From positions 1 to 47,803 of the IMG/VR virus record IMGVR_UViG_3300025086_000049: a DNA stretch of 47,803 nt, one strand, 5' to 3'. A program made the translations under genes and the position numbers. Origin of the DNA: a virus. Position 1 is the stretch's first letter. Each line of letters starts with the position of its first letter. Positions 7,043-14,311 of this stretch are shown in pieces. The notes beneath the pieces are model-generated. The model was not told the DNA's origin. It searched no databases and saw nothing but the letters and a program-made list of their open reading frames with translations.

Positions 7043-7357
7043 TTAAAATGGTAAGTCATCGTCGGCCTGAGCGACCGCAGCTTGTTGTACAGGTGCAGGC
7101 CCACCATCTCGAGGCGCAGCCGCTACGTTGTCTCCGTTTGTCCATACTACTTTTACATTTCCTAGATAAACTTTATCTTGTTTAGCATCACGCTCGTCCT
7201 TAGTTTGTTGTACAATAACAGGACCATTGTTGCCAAACTGATCTGGCTCATCATTGATTGTAATAGTAATAGGTAAGTATTTACCTTTTTTACCTTCGAT
7301 AATTTTATCTTTAGGTATTTTAGTAAGATCAATACTAGTTGCTATAATACTAGCCAT
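7043..7357 (-). CDS. Single-stranded DNA-binding protein-like, acidic DDDLPF tail
   Basis: 104 aa. The body has beta-rich segments KGKYLPITITIN, GPVIVQQT and VYLGNVKVVW compatible with an OB fold. It is followed by a Pro/Ala/Gln-rich linker and the tail DDDLPF, almost identical to the DDDIPF tip through which bacterial SSBs recruit replication and repair proteins. Its place directly before the primase-helicase and after the annealing protein and exonuclease supports a ssDNA-binding role. The body does not closely match E. coli SSB, so it is probably a phage-type analogue. The start overlaps the preceding stop by one base. Confidence 0.75.
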   Translation of the reverse strand: MASIIATSIDLTKIPKDKIIEGKKGKYLPITITINDEPDQFGNNGPVIVQQTKDERDAKQDKVYLGNVKVVWTNGDNVAAAPRDGGPAPVQQAAVAQADDDLPF

Positions 7358-7536
7358 TACACATAAGAATTTAATTGATTAAACATACGCTGCAGCTGAT
7401 CTTTAGTTGCATTAGAATTGCGACGTAAGTTGTCTACAGCTTTAACATGGGTTTGGTTCGTGTAAAAGTTATTTACATTTGTTTCAATACCTGATACTGA
7501 ACATACTTTAGTTTGAGTTTTTCTTGCTCTTGCCAT
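7357..7536 (-). CDS. Hypothetical 59-aa basic protein
   Basis: Starts MARARKTQTKVCSVSG and continues with the segment NVNNFYTNQTHVKAVDNLRR, ending in a Gln/Asn-rich helix. Not recognised. The longer frame from 7674 lies inside the exonuclease gene and is not used; the ATG at 7536 follows the exonuclease stop by 10 nt. It is coupled to the SSB-like gene through TAATG. The basic N-terminus suggests DNA contact. Confidence 0.65.
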   Translation of the reverse strand: MARARKTQTKVCSVSGIETNVNNFYTNQTHVKAVDNLRRNSNATKDQLQRMFNQLNSYV

Positions 7537-7546
7537 ATTAATTGGT

Positions 7547-8278
7547 TTAAAGGGTTTTATTAATAAAATATTGTGAAGGATCAAAACCTTCTTGCTTATA
7601 AAACAAATCATAAGCATCATTTGCTCTTGCAACTTTATCAGAGCCTCGCTCGTAAAAGCCTGTTGAGCAATCAAATAATCCGATCTGATGTGTTTCTTTA
7701 TCTATAACAATAAATAGCATTTCATAACCGAACAGTTTACTATATATGTACGCTTGACTGTCGTAATTGTACATACGTGCACTATTTTGAAACTTGTTTA
7801 TGTTAGCTGTAGTCTTTAAATCAATCACTAATTTTTCATCATGATTAACTATATCAGCTTTACCTTTCCATTTGTTAGTTCCAAGTTGTGTTATTGCAGG
7901 CACTTCGTACTCTACGTTTTCTCCACGTATAAGACCTTCGCAAACTTCGTTGCTTAACATTTTATCTGTCATCAATTCGATCTTATCTACTTCGTGTTGT
8001 AATAAACATAGTTCACCACCTGATATCTCTTTGTAAGCCTTAGTGTTCCTAGTTGATGATTCAACTACTTTGTACTTTTTCAGTTTATCTGGTTCAAGTA
8101 TTGCAGTGTGAAAATATCCACCAACTAAGAACGCTGCTGAAGGCTTCGAAGGTTGACCGTAACCTAGAGGGTTAGTTAAAAGAGCTGATATGTCGCTATT
8201 ACTAAGATAACGTCTACCAAATTCCCCGTAATAATCCTCATCATTGCGCAGTTTGTTTACTATTTGTTTTTGTTCCAT
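7547..8278 (-). CDS. PD-(D/E)XK exonuclease, RecE/exonuclease VIII-like
   Basis: 243 aa. Motifs in order: the early G-x-x-x-H (VGGYFHTAILEP, H57), D142 in KGKADIV, D153-x-K155 in VIDLKTT, and the helix SQAYIYSKLFG with Q175, as in RecE-like and lambda-type exonucleases. It would resect duplex ends to ssDNA for the annealing protein encoded just upstream, the classic exonuclease plus annealase pair. The start lies 38 nt inside the annealing-protein gene. The N-terminus LSNSDISALLTNP is also common in this group. Confidence 0.85.
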   Translation of the reverse strand: MEQKQIVNKLRNDEDYYGEFGRRYLSNSDISALLTNPLGYGQPSKPSAAFLVGGYFHTAILEPDKLKKYKVVESSTRNTKAYKEISGGELCLLQHEVDKIELMTDKMLSNEVCEGLIRGENVEYEVPAITQLGTNKWKGKADIVNHDEKLVIDLKTTANINKFQNSARMYNYDSQAYIYSKLFGYEMLFIVIDKETHQIGLFDCSTGFYERGSDKVARANDAYDLFYKQEGFDPSQYFINKTL

Positions 8279-8816
8279 GAACTTCTGCTTGTTTTAATTT
8301 AGCCAACGCTTCAGGGCTTACTTTATACTTTTTAGTTATAGCAGTTATATCACCGCCTGACTTTAGGTATTCAGTTGCCTTTGTAAACGCTTGCGTGTTT
8401 ACTGATAATGATGGTTTAACATCTTTAGTTGTTTTACCGTGATTGTTTGTAGCATCACTATCTTGTGTGTCGTCGATAAGAAATAAATTACCTAATGCAT
8501 ACTTCTTACCGTAGCTTGAAGCTGAACCGTATCGTTGAGGCATTTGCATACCTTTCTGATCAAGATCAACACCTACGACTGCAGTAGCAGTTATAGTGTC
8601 AGCCCCGTCAGTTACAGTAGCTGTGCTTTGTAATACTGCCGTGTCAACTAACTCTTCATTAATTGTAACAGTAACACCTAACTCCTTAACAAAGGGTTTA
8701 ATAGCTTCGAGAATGTCTTCGGCTGATCTGAAGTAATATTTGCCGAATGAATTAAATCTAGATTTTTTAGATTTAAACTTAGTTTGTATTGTTGCTAACT
8801 TTTCGTTTAACGTCAT
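8241..8816 (-). CDS. erf: ERF-family single-strand annealing protein
   Basis: 191 aa. The core from about residue 20 to 125 shows the ERF pattern: GKYYFRSAEDILEAIKPFVKE, then alternating strands (STATVTDGADTITATAVVGV) and the conserved block RYGSASSYGKKYALGNLFLI with D-D following. ERF proteins anneal complementary ssDNA and circularise or recombine phage genomes. The C-terminus carries a small helical domain. It is paired with the downstream exonuclease. The 63-nt spacer before it (8817-8879) is very AT-rich and may hold a promoter, but none could be defined. Confidence 0.88.
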   Translation of the reverse strand: MTLNEKLATIQTKFKSKKSRFNSFGKYYFRSAEDILEAIKPFVKELGVTVTINEELVDTAVLQSTATVTDGADTITATAVVGVDLDQKGMQMPQRYGSASSYGKKYALGNLFLIDDTQDSDATNNHGKTTKDVKPSLSVNTQAFTKATEYLKSGGDITAITKKYKVSPEALAKLKQAEVHGTKTNSKQTAQ

Positions 8817-8879
8817 AAAGTTTTGGTATTTGGTATACTTATATAATTACATATAAATATATTGTTTTACATCACTAAC

Positions 8880-9644
8880 TTACAGATAGTCAATCACTTG
8901 CGAGTGATCAACGTTATCAATTAATTTCTGTACAGCTTGCTTTTTTAGCTCGCTTATGCGTACATAATTACTGACACCATCTATATTTAATTTAGCTGCG
9001 ATTTCTTTAGCTGTATGCTTATCGCAGTCAAGTCCGTAGCTTAATCGTAACACCTCATATTCTTTTGTACTTAAGTGTTTTAACAATAAGCTTTTCAAAT
9101 AACCGTTTAGCAAAGCAATATTGTATGGCTCTGACTTATCTGCTATTTGATGTATCATTTGCTCTCCTTCGTCGTTAGTTGGTTGAGCATCTATAGACAA
9201 AAACATGGAGTTAAAAAACATTGCAACCATTTTTTTATCTTTAGGATTTTTACGTATCTCATTTATTTTATGTTCTGGAATACGTATATCACCCCTATGC
9301 ATATCAATGCGTCTACGTATAGCACCTTTAACACGTTTACTAAAAAAAGATTTTAAAGTTTTTTCAATATCTTCAGAATCATTTAATTTGTCCCATGTTA
9401 ACTTATCAACAGCTTTAATTAAACCTTCAGCTCCAATTTGGATTAAGTCATTTATGCTCAATACGCCTGACGCTTGCTGTGTTGTTGAAAACTTACGTGC
9501 TAGATTTTCTACAAGAGGTAGAAACTTTACAATAAGCTCGTCGCGAGTATATAAAGAAAAATGATATTCACTCCATACTTTAGGCATAGATTTTTTTAAA
9601 TCTTCTTTATACCTTATATAGTTTTGTACGTTGTACTTTTTCAT
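8880..9644 (-). CDS. Phage-encoded RNA polymerase sigma-70-family factor
   Basis: 254 aa. Region 2 (about 35-112): LPLVENLARKFS, SINDLIQIGAEGLIKAVDKL and KRVKGAIRRRI, the core-binding and -10-recognition helices. Region 3 (about 115-150) follows with MHRGDIRIPEHK. Region 4 (about 185-245): HLSTKEYEVLRLSYGL, then the HTH HTAKEIAAKLNIDGVSNYVR, which reads the -35 element. No region 1.1. This factor would redirect host RNA polymerase to phage promoters; the repeated motif at 14-17 kb is a candidate target. It overlaps the small upstream membrane gene by 4 nt (ATGA). Confidence 0.9.
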   Translation of the reverse strand: MKKYNVQNYIRYKEDLKKSMPKVWSEYHFSLYTRDELIVKFLPLVENLARKFSTTQQASGVLSINDLIQIGAEGLIKAVDKLTWDKLNDSEDIEKTLKSFFSKRVKGAIRRRIDMHRGDIRIPEHKINEIRKNPKDKKMVAMFFNSMFLSIDAQPTNDEGEQMIHQIADKSEPYNIALLNGYLKSLLLKHLSTKEYEVLRLSYGLDCDKHTAKEIAAKLNIDGVSNYVRISELKKQAVQKLIDNVDHSQVIDYL

Positions 9645-9796
9645 ACTAATTCTTCTATTACACCGATTACTTCGCTAGCGATAAGTACGCCTGCTGCTAC
9701 TTCAATGTCAATAAAAATGAGACAATAGCCTCCTACTCTTATAACACTCTTTGTCATACTAGCCCAAAAGTGTTTGTCTGCATCTGGATATTTCAT
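9641..9796 (-). CDS. Small membrane protein (51 aa)
   Basis: Starts MKYPDADKHFWASMTKS and has two short hydrophobic stretches, RVGGYCLIFIDI and AAGVLIASEVIGVIEEL, which probably insert in the inner membrane. I recall similar tiny proteins in marine phage genomes, without known function. It overlaps both neighbours by 4 nt (ATGA junctions at 9793-9796 and 9641-9644), strong evidence that it is a real coupled cistron. Confidence 0.8.
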   Translation of the reverse strand: MKYPDADKHFWASMTKSVIRVGGYCLIFIDIEVAAGVLIASEVIGVIEELV

Positions 9797-10413
9797 AATT
9801 GTGAATTTAAAAGTTCTTTTTCTTTCTTTAGTTCTTGTGTGATATTTCTATAAATAGTACGAGCTGAGCAATTAAAATAACTTGCTAGTTTTTTAACAGT
9901 TATAGTTTGTTTCATCTCATTCAATGCTAGCATAGCATCATAGATATCATCTGCAGCTACGGCTTTAGATCTACCTATAATGCTACCTACAATACTTAGC
10001 TTTTCACTAACCTCAAGACCACACGTATCGTTAAATATAACTTTACGTAATTTGTTTTTTGGTGGATATTCTAAGTCATACATGCTAACATCATAAATAA
10101 TGTTTTTAAACAATTGCTCTGATACATTAAATGTAACAAAACCATTAGCTTTATCTACTAAATGCATTGCAATATACTCAAACTTATCTTGATCAAGTTG
10201 AGGGTTTAAATACCACAATACAAGCAAATGCCATTTAAGAGATTTATAAGTTGTAATCTTAGCTCTAGTTCTAAACAATTCATAACACTCGTGTGTACCG
10301 TTATGATACACCACGCCCCAGTCGTGTACTTCATCTGGCTTGTCCATTATTGGATTTCGCCTGTATACGATGCGATGGTTGTTTAGAAATTTTAAGTTTC
10401 TGTCTTGTGACAT
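9793..10413 (-). CDS. Putative DNA-binding protein with C-terminal HTH (206 aa)
   Basis: The C-terminus (about residues 165-200) reads ITVKKLASYFNCSARTIYRN, a clear helix-turn-helix with the turn around NCSAR, like Hin/resolvase or MerR-type HTHs. The N-terminal 150 residues are unassigned, with aromatic-rich stretches such as HDWGVVYHNGTHECYELF and LKWHLLVLWYL. It lies upstream of the sigma factor and is probably a regulator or DNA-structure protein of the early operon. It could also be a replication initiator; no further evidence. Confidence 0.65.
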   Translation of the reverse strand: MSQDRNLKFLNNHRIVYRRNPIMDKPDEVHDWGVVYHNGTHECYELFRTRAKITTYKSLKWHLLVLWYLNPQLDQDKFEYIAMHLVDKANGFVTFNVSEQLFKNIIYDVSMYDLEYPPKNKLRKVIFNDTCGLEVSEKLSIVGSIIGRSKAVAADDIYDAMLALNEMKQTITVKKLASYFNCSARTIYRNITQELKKEKELLNSQL

Positions 10414-10420
10414 TAGCCTA

Positions 10421-10543
10421 TTACTCCTTATTATTAGGGGCTGTTGTCACAGCCTCTTCAGGTTTTAAAGTACACACAATTATGTGTTCTTTTAAAAATT
10501 CTTCTTCTCTTAATTTAGTAAATAACTCTTTTGTTTTTCCCAT
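10421..10543 (-). CDS. Hypothetical 40-aa protein
   Basis: MGKTKELFTKLREEEFLKEH followed by IIVCTLKPEE and a Thr/Asn-rich end. The N-terminal half is a charged amphipathic helix. No family recognised. It ends 7 nt before the HTH gene and starts 41 nt after the stop of the upstream gene, filling a gap that would otherwise be unusually long in this operon. Confidence 0.6.
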   Translation of the reverse strand: MGKTKELFTKLREEEFLKEHIIVCTLKPEEAVTTAPNNKE

Positions 10544-10584
10544 TATTGTTAGGTTTTTGTTTCTTTTTATGAAAACTTTTGATC

Positions 10585-11085
10585 TTATGCGCTATATTCA
10601 TATAGTTTACGCTGATCATATGGTCGTATAATGATTTGCTCATTTTTGTTTGCTACTTTATATTTATCTTGTTCATAATAATTCCAATAGGCAGTTATGC
10701 TGCAGCCAGGCACTTTGTACTTGTCAGGCATACATTGAGGTGGTTCTGTAAATACCACAGAAGTGATACCATCAGGACAAAAGCGTAATGCATCTTTGCA
10801 TTTATCTATCGACATATGTACTTTGTCGTAGCGTTTTGTATACTCTTGCCCTAATGCTATCATGTGCTCGTATAACCAATAATAATTTGGTTTGCTTTGT
10901 CTAACCCATATTGTTGACGGGTGGTTTAGATGCGCCTGCCTATAAGGTACATCGTCAGGATTACCACACACATGATGAGCCGTGCAAAGCATTTGAGCTG
11001 ATTCTAATATCATCTTTACTTTATGCTTGTCATAAAAATAACTAGCAGCTTTGTAAGGATCTCGATCTAGATAAAATATATTCAT
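10585..11085 (-). CDS. Conserved phage protein of unknown function (166 aa)
   Basis: Begins MNIFYLDRDPYKAASYFYDK and contains HKVKMILESAQMLCTAHHV, HPSTIWVRQSKPNYYWLYEH and CSITAYWNYY. I recognise this as a family common in marine and T4-like phages (D-x-D-P...DKH-x-VKMILE...HP-x-x-x-W), rich in His, Cys, Trp and Tyr, as in an enzyme or metal-binding protein, but its activity is unknown to me. It overlaps the preceding 28-aa ORF by 4 nt (ATGA). Confidence 0.75.
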   Translation of the reverse strand: MNIFYLDRDPYKAASYFYDKHKVKMILESAQMLCTAHHVCGNPDDVPYRQAHLNHPSTIWVRQSKPNYYWLYEHMIALGQEYTKRYDKVHMSIDKCKDALRFCPDGITSVVFTEPPQCMPDKYKVPGCSITAYWNYYEQDKYKVANKNEQIIIRPYDQRKLYEYSA

Positions 11086-11168
11086 TCGTATAATTTATCC
11101 AACAAGATTTGCGCTACTTCTTCGCTAATCATATTTTGAGCATAAAGTTTCCATATTAATTTACTCAT
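11082..11168 (-). CDS. Micro-ORF, 28 aa
   Basis: MSKLIWKLYAQNMISEEVAQ plus eight further residues. It starts inside the last codons of the ligase gene (GATTATGAGTAA) and ends in an ATGA overlap with the next gene, so it bridges the two perfectly. Such spacing argues for a real translated cistron or for a translational-coupling leader. No function can be assigned. Confidence 0.5.
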   Translation of the reverse strand: MSKLIWKLYAQNMISEEVAQILLDKLYE

Positions 11169-11997
11169 AATCGCGAATACATTTAAACAGCGGGTGACGA
11201 TAATTACCTGCTTTAGTTCGTTCGAAATAAGTAAATGTAGCACGTTTACCAATATAGTCGTGTACATTATCTAGTATATTAGCTAGATCTTTGTAGTTGT
11301 AACCTTTACCTGGTGGACAACCAAACTTAATACCGTTGTCGTCCATCATAAAAAACTTGCCAAGTGTGCCAGTGCGTTTACCTTTGCCAGCTTCATAACC
11401 TACAATTGTAGCTTCATCATCGCTAAAGTCTTTGAATTTTTGTAGGTTGTAGCTACGTTTTTGCTCATAAGCACCGTTTAGTCTTAGTATAGAGCCTTCG
11501 TAACCTTGTTTCAAAAAACCGTCGTGGTGCATATTAGCAGCTTCTTCGTACTTGTATACTCTGTGAGTCTCAACAGGCATAATTACATTACCCCACCACA
11601 ACACTTTGTTTGACATTAGCCATTTAAGTCTAGCTTCGTAACCAATAAACGGAACAATGTAGTCATACACATGGTATTGTATGAGTTTTCGCGCATTTAA
11701 ACGATCCTCGTCAGTTGGTTTTTGTTTTCTGACTAATGATATGATTTGCTCGAAATCGTCTCTTAGAGCATGATTATACAGCTCACCATCAAGTTGCACC
11801 TCTGGATTTAGTTTAAAAAATCCTTTAAGTCGCAGTTCAATGTGTTGTAGATTATGGAACTGTTTACCCGTACGTGAGTATGCTCCATCTTTTGTAAATA
11901 TACAACGCACGCCGTCAAGCTTAGGTTGTATAAATACAGGCTCAGTAAAGTCAATTTTTTTATCATTAACTTTATGAGCTAACATAGGTTTTATCAT
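11161..11997 (-). CDS. ATP-dependent DNA ligase
   Basis: 278 aa, a compact phage-type ligase. The nucleotidyl-transfer motif I is K26-L-D-G (QPKLDGVRC), with K26 the AMP-accepting lysine. Then motif Ia-like YSRTGK, motif III LDGELY, motif IV EGSILRLN and motif V KRSYNLQKFK. The C-terminal OB-fold domain has GKGKRTGTLGKFF and ends PLFKCIRDYE. It seals nicks using ATP in replication and recombination. The small upstream gene overlaps it by 4 nt. Confidence 0.93.
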   Translation of the reverse strand: MIKPMLAHKVNDKKIDFTEPVFIQPKLDGVRCIFTKDGAYSRTGKQFHNLQHIELRLKGFFKLNPEVQLDGELYNHALRDDFEQIISLVRKQKPTDEDRLNARKLIQYHVYDYIVPFIGYEARLKWLMSNKVLWWGNVIMPVETHRVYKYEEAANMHHDGFLKQGYEGSILRLNGAYEQKRSYNLQKFKDFSDDEATIVGYEAGKGKRTGTLGKFFMMDDNGIKFGCPPGKGYNYKDLANILDNVHDYIGKRATFTYFERTKAGNYRHPLFKCIRDYE

Positions 11998-12239
11998 AAT
12001 TTTCTTATTATATTTTCTAATTTACTAATTTTATTTTTGATTATAGCAGCTTTCTCGTATTCTTCAGTATCTTCATACTGTGACATTAGCGTCATAAGTC
12101 TAGCGATTTCAGCTACAATCATCTGTTCATCTGTAGCAGCAGGTAAAGTAGATACTTCAAAGTCTTCAGAGTTAAACATTCTATCGAAAACAGCATCTGC
12201 TACCTTTTCTGCTAAATAATCTAGTTCTTTTTTAGTCAT
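11994..12239 (-). CDS. Hypothetical 81-aa protein with UVR-like helical motif
   Basis: The C-terminal half (about 50-80) reads MSQYEDTEEYEKAAIIKNKI and SKLENIIRKL. The Y-E-x-AA-x-x-x-x-x-I pattern resembles the UVR motif that pairs UvrB with UvrC and occurs in Clp-linked proteins. The N-terminal half is an acidic helix. A protein-interaction role is plausible but unproved. Overlaps the ligase start by 4 nt. Confidence 0.6.
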   Translation of the reverse strand: MTKKELDYLAEKVADAVFDRMFNSEDFEVSTLPAATDEQMIVAEIARLMTLMSQYEDTEEYEKAAIIKNKISKLENIIRKL

Positions 12240-12756
12240 TAATACTATTTTTTAGTATATCTATTATTTTATTTGCGTTAGAAAGAGATAAATTAACTTT
12301 ATTTGACTCATTATTTTCATTCCATCTAGTTTCATTGTTAGCAAAATCAGTGTAATCCATCTTTTCCATGTATCTTGATATTACTTTTTCAGGTGTTAAC
12401 ACAAATACATTTCTGCTAGTGTGTTGGTCCCAACAGCTAATCCATCTATCTTTTTTACCTGACCATATAATATATGTATAATGGTGATCAATAGACCTTG
12501 GTAGTTGATATAAGTAGCAACTGTCATAGTACATATCGTGCACTAATTTAGCAGCTAATCTGCTACCATCAGTGCCTGGGTTAGCGTGTAGCCAGTTTGC
12601 TAATTGCACGCCTTGCCACTCTGGATAACCGTCGTGATGTAAGTACATATTCACATAACTTTCGTGAGCATATACATCTGGGTTGTTTGCAAAACCAAGA
12701 CCATATTTTTCAGCATGTTCTCGATCAACAACCATTGTTAAATTTCTAGTTGCCAT
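12232..12756 (-). CDS. Conserved phage protein of unknown function (174 aa)
   Basis: Starts MATRNLTMVVDREHAEKYGL; contains YVNMYLHHDGYPEWQGVQLA and HHYTYIIWSGKKDRWISCWD. I recall a family with a Y-V-N-M-Y...DGYP...LA-x-x-L pattern in marine and T4-like phages. The His/Trp/Tyr-rich character suggests a globular enzyme or binding protein. Function unknown. The end overlaps the next gene by 8 nt and the start overlaps the previous one by 11 nt. Confidence 0.75.
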   Translation of the reverse strand: MATRNLTMVVDREHAEKYGLGFANNPDVYAHESYVNMYLHHDGYPEWQGVQLANWLHANPGTDGSRLAAKLVHDMYYDSCYLYQLPRSIDHHYTYIIWSGKKDRWISCWDQHTSRNVFVLTPEKVISRYMEKMDYTDFANNETRWNENNESNKVNLSLSNANKIIDILKNSIND

Positions 12757-12943
12757 ATTCTTCTAGTATTTGTTCAATATCATTTTCGTAATCTACGATA
12801 ACTTTACCTAGCTCTAAAAAATACTGTAAAGCTTTTACCTCGTAGTCGCTAAGATTGCTTATTTCACGATCTTCAATCGCATTTAAGCAGTCTTGCATGT
12901 CGTTTACCGTGTTTTCAAACCGGCAATAACTCATGTTAGGCAT
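12746..12943 (-). CDS. Conserved small phage protein (65 aa)
   Basis: Begins MPNMSYCRFENTVNDMQDCL; the rest is an acidic helical region with SDYEVKALQYFLELGKVIV. The MSYCRFENT beginning is one I associate with a widespread small phage protein of unknown role, often beside the family encoded just downstream here. An AT-rich leader of 17 nt separates it from the T-arm RNA element. Confidence 0.75.
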   Translation of the reverse strand: MPNMSYCRFENTVNDMQDCLNAIEDREISNLSDYEVKALQYFLELGKVIVDYENDIEQILEEYGN

Positions 12944-12960
12944 AATAATTAATTTAAAAT

Positions 12961-13004
12961 TAGTGGACGTACAAGAATCGAACTTGTATTAACCGTTACG
13001 TCCT
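12961..13004 (-). ncRNA. tRNA-like T-arm minihelix, element A (44 nt)
   Basis: On the minus strand, 5' AGGACGT pairs with 3' ACGTCC (six bp) and encloses a 10-nt linker AACGGTTAAT and a canonical T-arm: stem ACAAG/CTTGT with loop TTCGATT. It ends ACTA. This is the acceptor plus T half of a tRNA; the linker has the GG of a D-loop but there is no D-stem and no anticodon arm. No 5' half that could pair with it is seen upstream. It sits in the 91-nt gap between two genes of the operon. A second copy with the same architecture but different stem bases is at 16369-16412. Function unknown; a processing site or tRNA mimic is possible. Confidence 0.6.
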
Positions 13005-13034
13005 GTGTTGCTAGTCTAGCAAAGTCATGTATTA

Positions 13035-13484
13035 TTATTCTTCCCACTCATATCCGTCATCAATTAGCTTTTCAATTAGTTCTTGTTTTTTATCATTGTA
13101 GTACTCTTCGTACACGTTTTGCACAACATCTTCAAACTCATAGTTATCATCGTTAAGTTCTTGAAAGTAAATAGTCAAACCATCTGTCATAGCGTCAGCC
13201 ATTTTTTCAAGCCAATCACTTTCATAGTAGTATATATCTTCATTGATTGATGGTCGTTGATCATCGTCTGTTGCCACCCACACTTCATAACCATCAGATG
13301 TTGTCTCTGTGTAAAACATCATGTCAGGATTTTTAGCCCAACCATCTGTTATTTCAAAGTCAAAATGGTTTTTAGTACGTTCAAGCATAATAGCAAAGCT
13401 AGTATCTTCAGCACCAGTTACATTATCTTCTGCTAGTAGTTGTTGCAAAAGCTCTTCGTCTAGTTTTAATTTATTATCTGTCAT
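13035..13484 (-). CDS. Hypothetical highly acidic protein (149 aa)
   Basis: Asp/Glu content is very high, with runs such as DEELLQQLLAEDNV, WVATDDDQRPSINEDIYYYE and LIDDGYEWEE. It also has aromatic patches. Not recognised. Small acidic phage proteins sometimes mimic DNA to block host enzymes; that is only a possibility here. It overlaps the previous gene by 11 nt and is followed by the gap holding RNA element A. Confidence 0.65.
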   Translation of the reverse strand: MTDNKLKLDEELLQQLLAEDNVTGAEDTSFAIMLERTKNHFDFEITDGWAKNPDMMFYTETTSDGYEVWVATDDDQRPSINEDIYYYESDWLEKMADAMTDGLTIYFQELNDDNYEFEDVVQNVYEEYYNDKKQELIEKLIDDGYEWEE

Positions 13485-13824
13485 TGTTATTCCATTTAAA
13501 ATAGTTTTTTAGTATGTACTTTAGAATATAGTTTAATCTAGATTCTTCATTGTATATCATAATGCGTTTTTTATTTTTACCTTCGTAAAACTTACCGTCC
13601 CATCCAACTGCTTTATAGTCAACGTCATACGTCTTGTTTATCTGGTACATTGAGTGGCAGTTTCTATCAATACGAACATAACCTCTTTTGTAAGAATAAA
13701 ATCTCACTGGTTTTCTACGTACTTTAAACGGAGCTTCAAAAGCTCTTGTGCCATTAACCTTCTGCCGCGAAGTCGTAATCTCGTTGATACCCAAGTATTT
13801 CATCAACGTAAGTGTGTTTTCCAT
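13474..13824 (-). CDS. Hypothetical basic protein (116 aa)
   Basis: Begins MENTLTLMKYLGINEITTSR and has Arg/Lys/Tyr-rich strands: FKVRRKPVRFYSYKRGYVRI and YKAVGWDGKFYEGKNKKRIM. Strongly basic, so nucleic-acid binding is plausible. M8 (13803) is an alternative start. It overlaps the preceding gene by 71 nt from the first ATG and 50 nt from the second. Unrecognised. Confidence 0.6.
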   Translation of the reverse strand: MENTLTLMKYLGINEITTSRQKVNGTRAFEAPFKVRRKPVRFYSYKRGYVRIDRNCHSMYQINKTYDVDYKAVGWDGKFYEGKNKKRIMIYNEESRLNYILKYILKNYFKWNNNDR

Positions 13825-14038
13825 AATCTTTTTCTATTAAAGTTGCTATATAATTCCATGCATCGAACTCTCTTAGTTGAGAATCTAATGTAGCTTGTAG
13901 TTGCTCTTCGTCAAATATACTTGACACCTTGCCTTCTAGTTGAAGTCTAGTTTGAGCCATTTCGATAGATAACTGATGCATATTTGCAAAAGCTTTATCG
14001 TGCGCTTGTAATTTAGTTGTATCAGTCATTGTCTTCAA
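13754..14038 (-). CDS. Hypothetical helical protein (94 aa)
   Basis: MKTMTDTTKLQAHDKAFANM followed by helices HQLSIEMAQTRLQLEGKV and EEQLQATLDSQLREFDAW. The true start may be M4 at 14029, since the first ATG lies inside the preceding gene. No family recognised. Member of the dense cluster of small early genes. Confidence 0.6.
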   Translation of the reverse strand: MKTMTDTTKLQAHDKAFANMHQLSIEMAQTRLQLEGKVSSIFDEEQLQATLDSQLREFDAWNYIATLIEKDYGKHTYVDEILGYQRDYDFAAEG

Positions 14039-14267
14039 ATAAATGCTCGCACCACATTAGATCATAGCTGTTAAGGTTGTGTAAACTTGTATCAGAAAAC
14101 GAATGCAATGAGCGTACATCGCCAATTGTTAAGTCGCTGATAAACTTAGTTTTGTCTAGTTTAGCAAATAAACTGCGTACTGCTGCAGAGTATTTACGGT
14201 CATTAGACTCAAGCTTTGCTTTGATGTCTGGTTTAAGCCGTTGTTTAAGTGTTTTAATTTTATTCAT
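14022..14267 (-). CDS. Hypothetical 81-aa protein
   Basis: Begins MNKIKTLKQRLKPDIKAKLE; basic N-terminus and the segment SDLTIGDVRSLHSFSDTSLH in the middle. Unrecognised. It is the first gene after promoter-like motif P1; the ATG is 8 nt from the TGGATAATAT box, so its transcript could be nearly leaderless. Its 3' end overlaps the next gene by 17 nt. Confidence 0.65.
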   Translation of the reverse strand: MNKIKTLKQRLKPDIKAKLESNDRKYSAAVRSLFAKLDKTKFISDLTIGDVRSLHSFSDTSLHNLNSYDLMWCEHLFEDND

Positions 14268-14275
14268 AATTGTAT

Positions 14276-14309
14276 ATATTATCCATTAGATAATGAATTT
14301 TGTTTGTAA
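14276..14309 (-). promoter_or_regulatory. Repeated promoter-like motif, copy P1
   Basis: Minus-strand TTACAAACAAAA, 12 nt, TGGATAATAT, 8 nt before the start of the 81-aa gene. It begins 2 nt after the 3' end of RNA element B. Same 34-nt layout as five other copies at 14785, 15460, 16069, 16749 and 16945. The second box resembles a -10; the first box is not a classical -35. Confidence 0.7.
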
Positions 14310-14311
14310 TA

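Noticed and set aside
7357-7674. 105-codon version of the gene before the SSB gene
   Set aside because: The extra N-terminus is inside the exonuclease gene and has no protein-like pattern; ATG 7536 is preferred.
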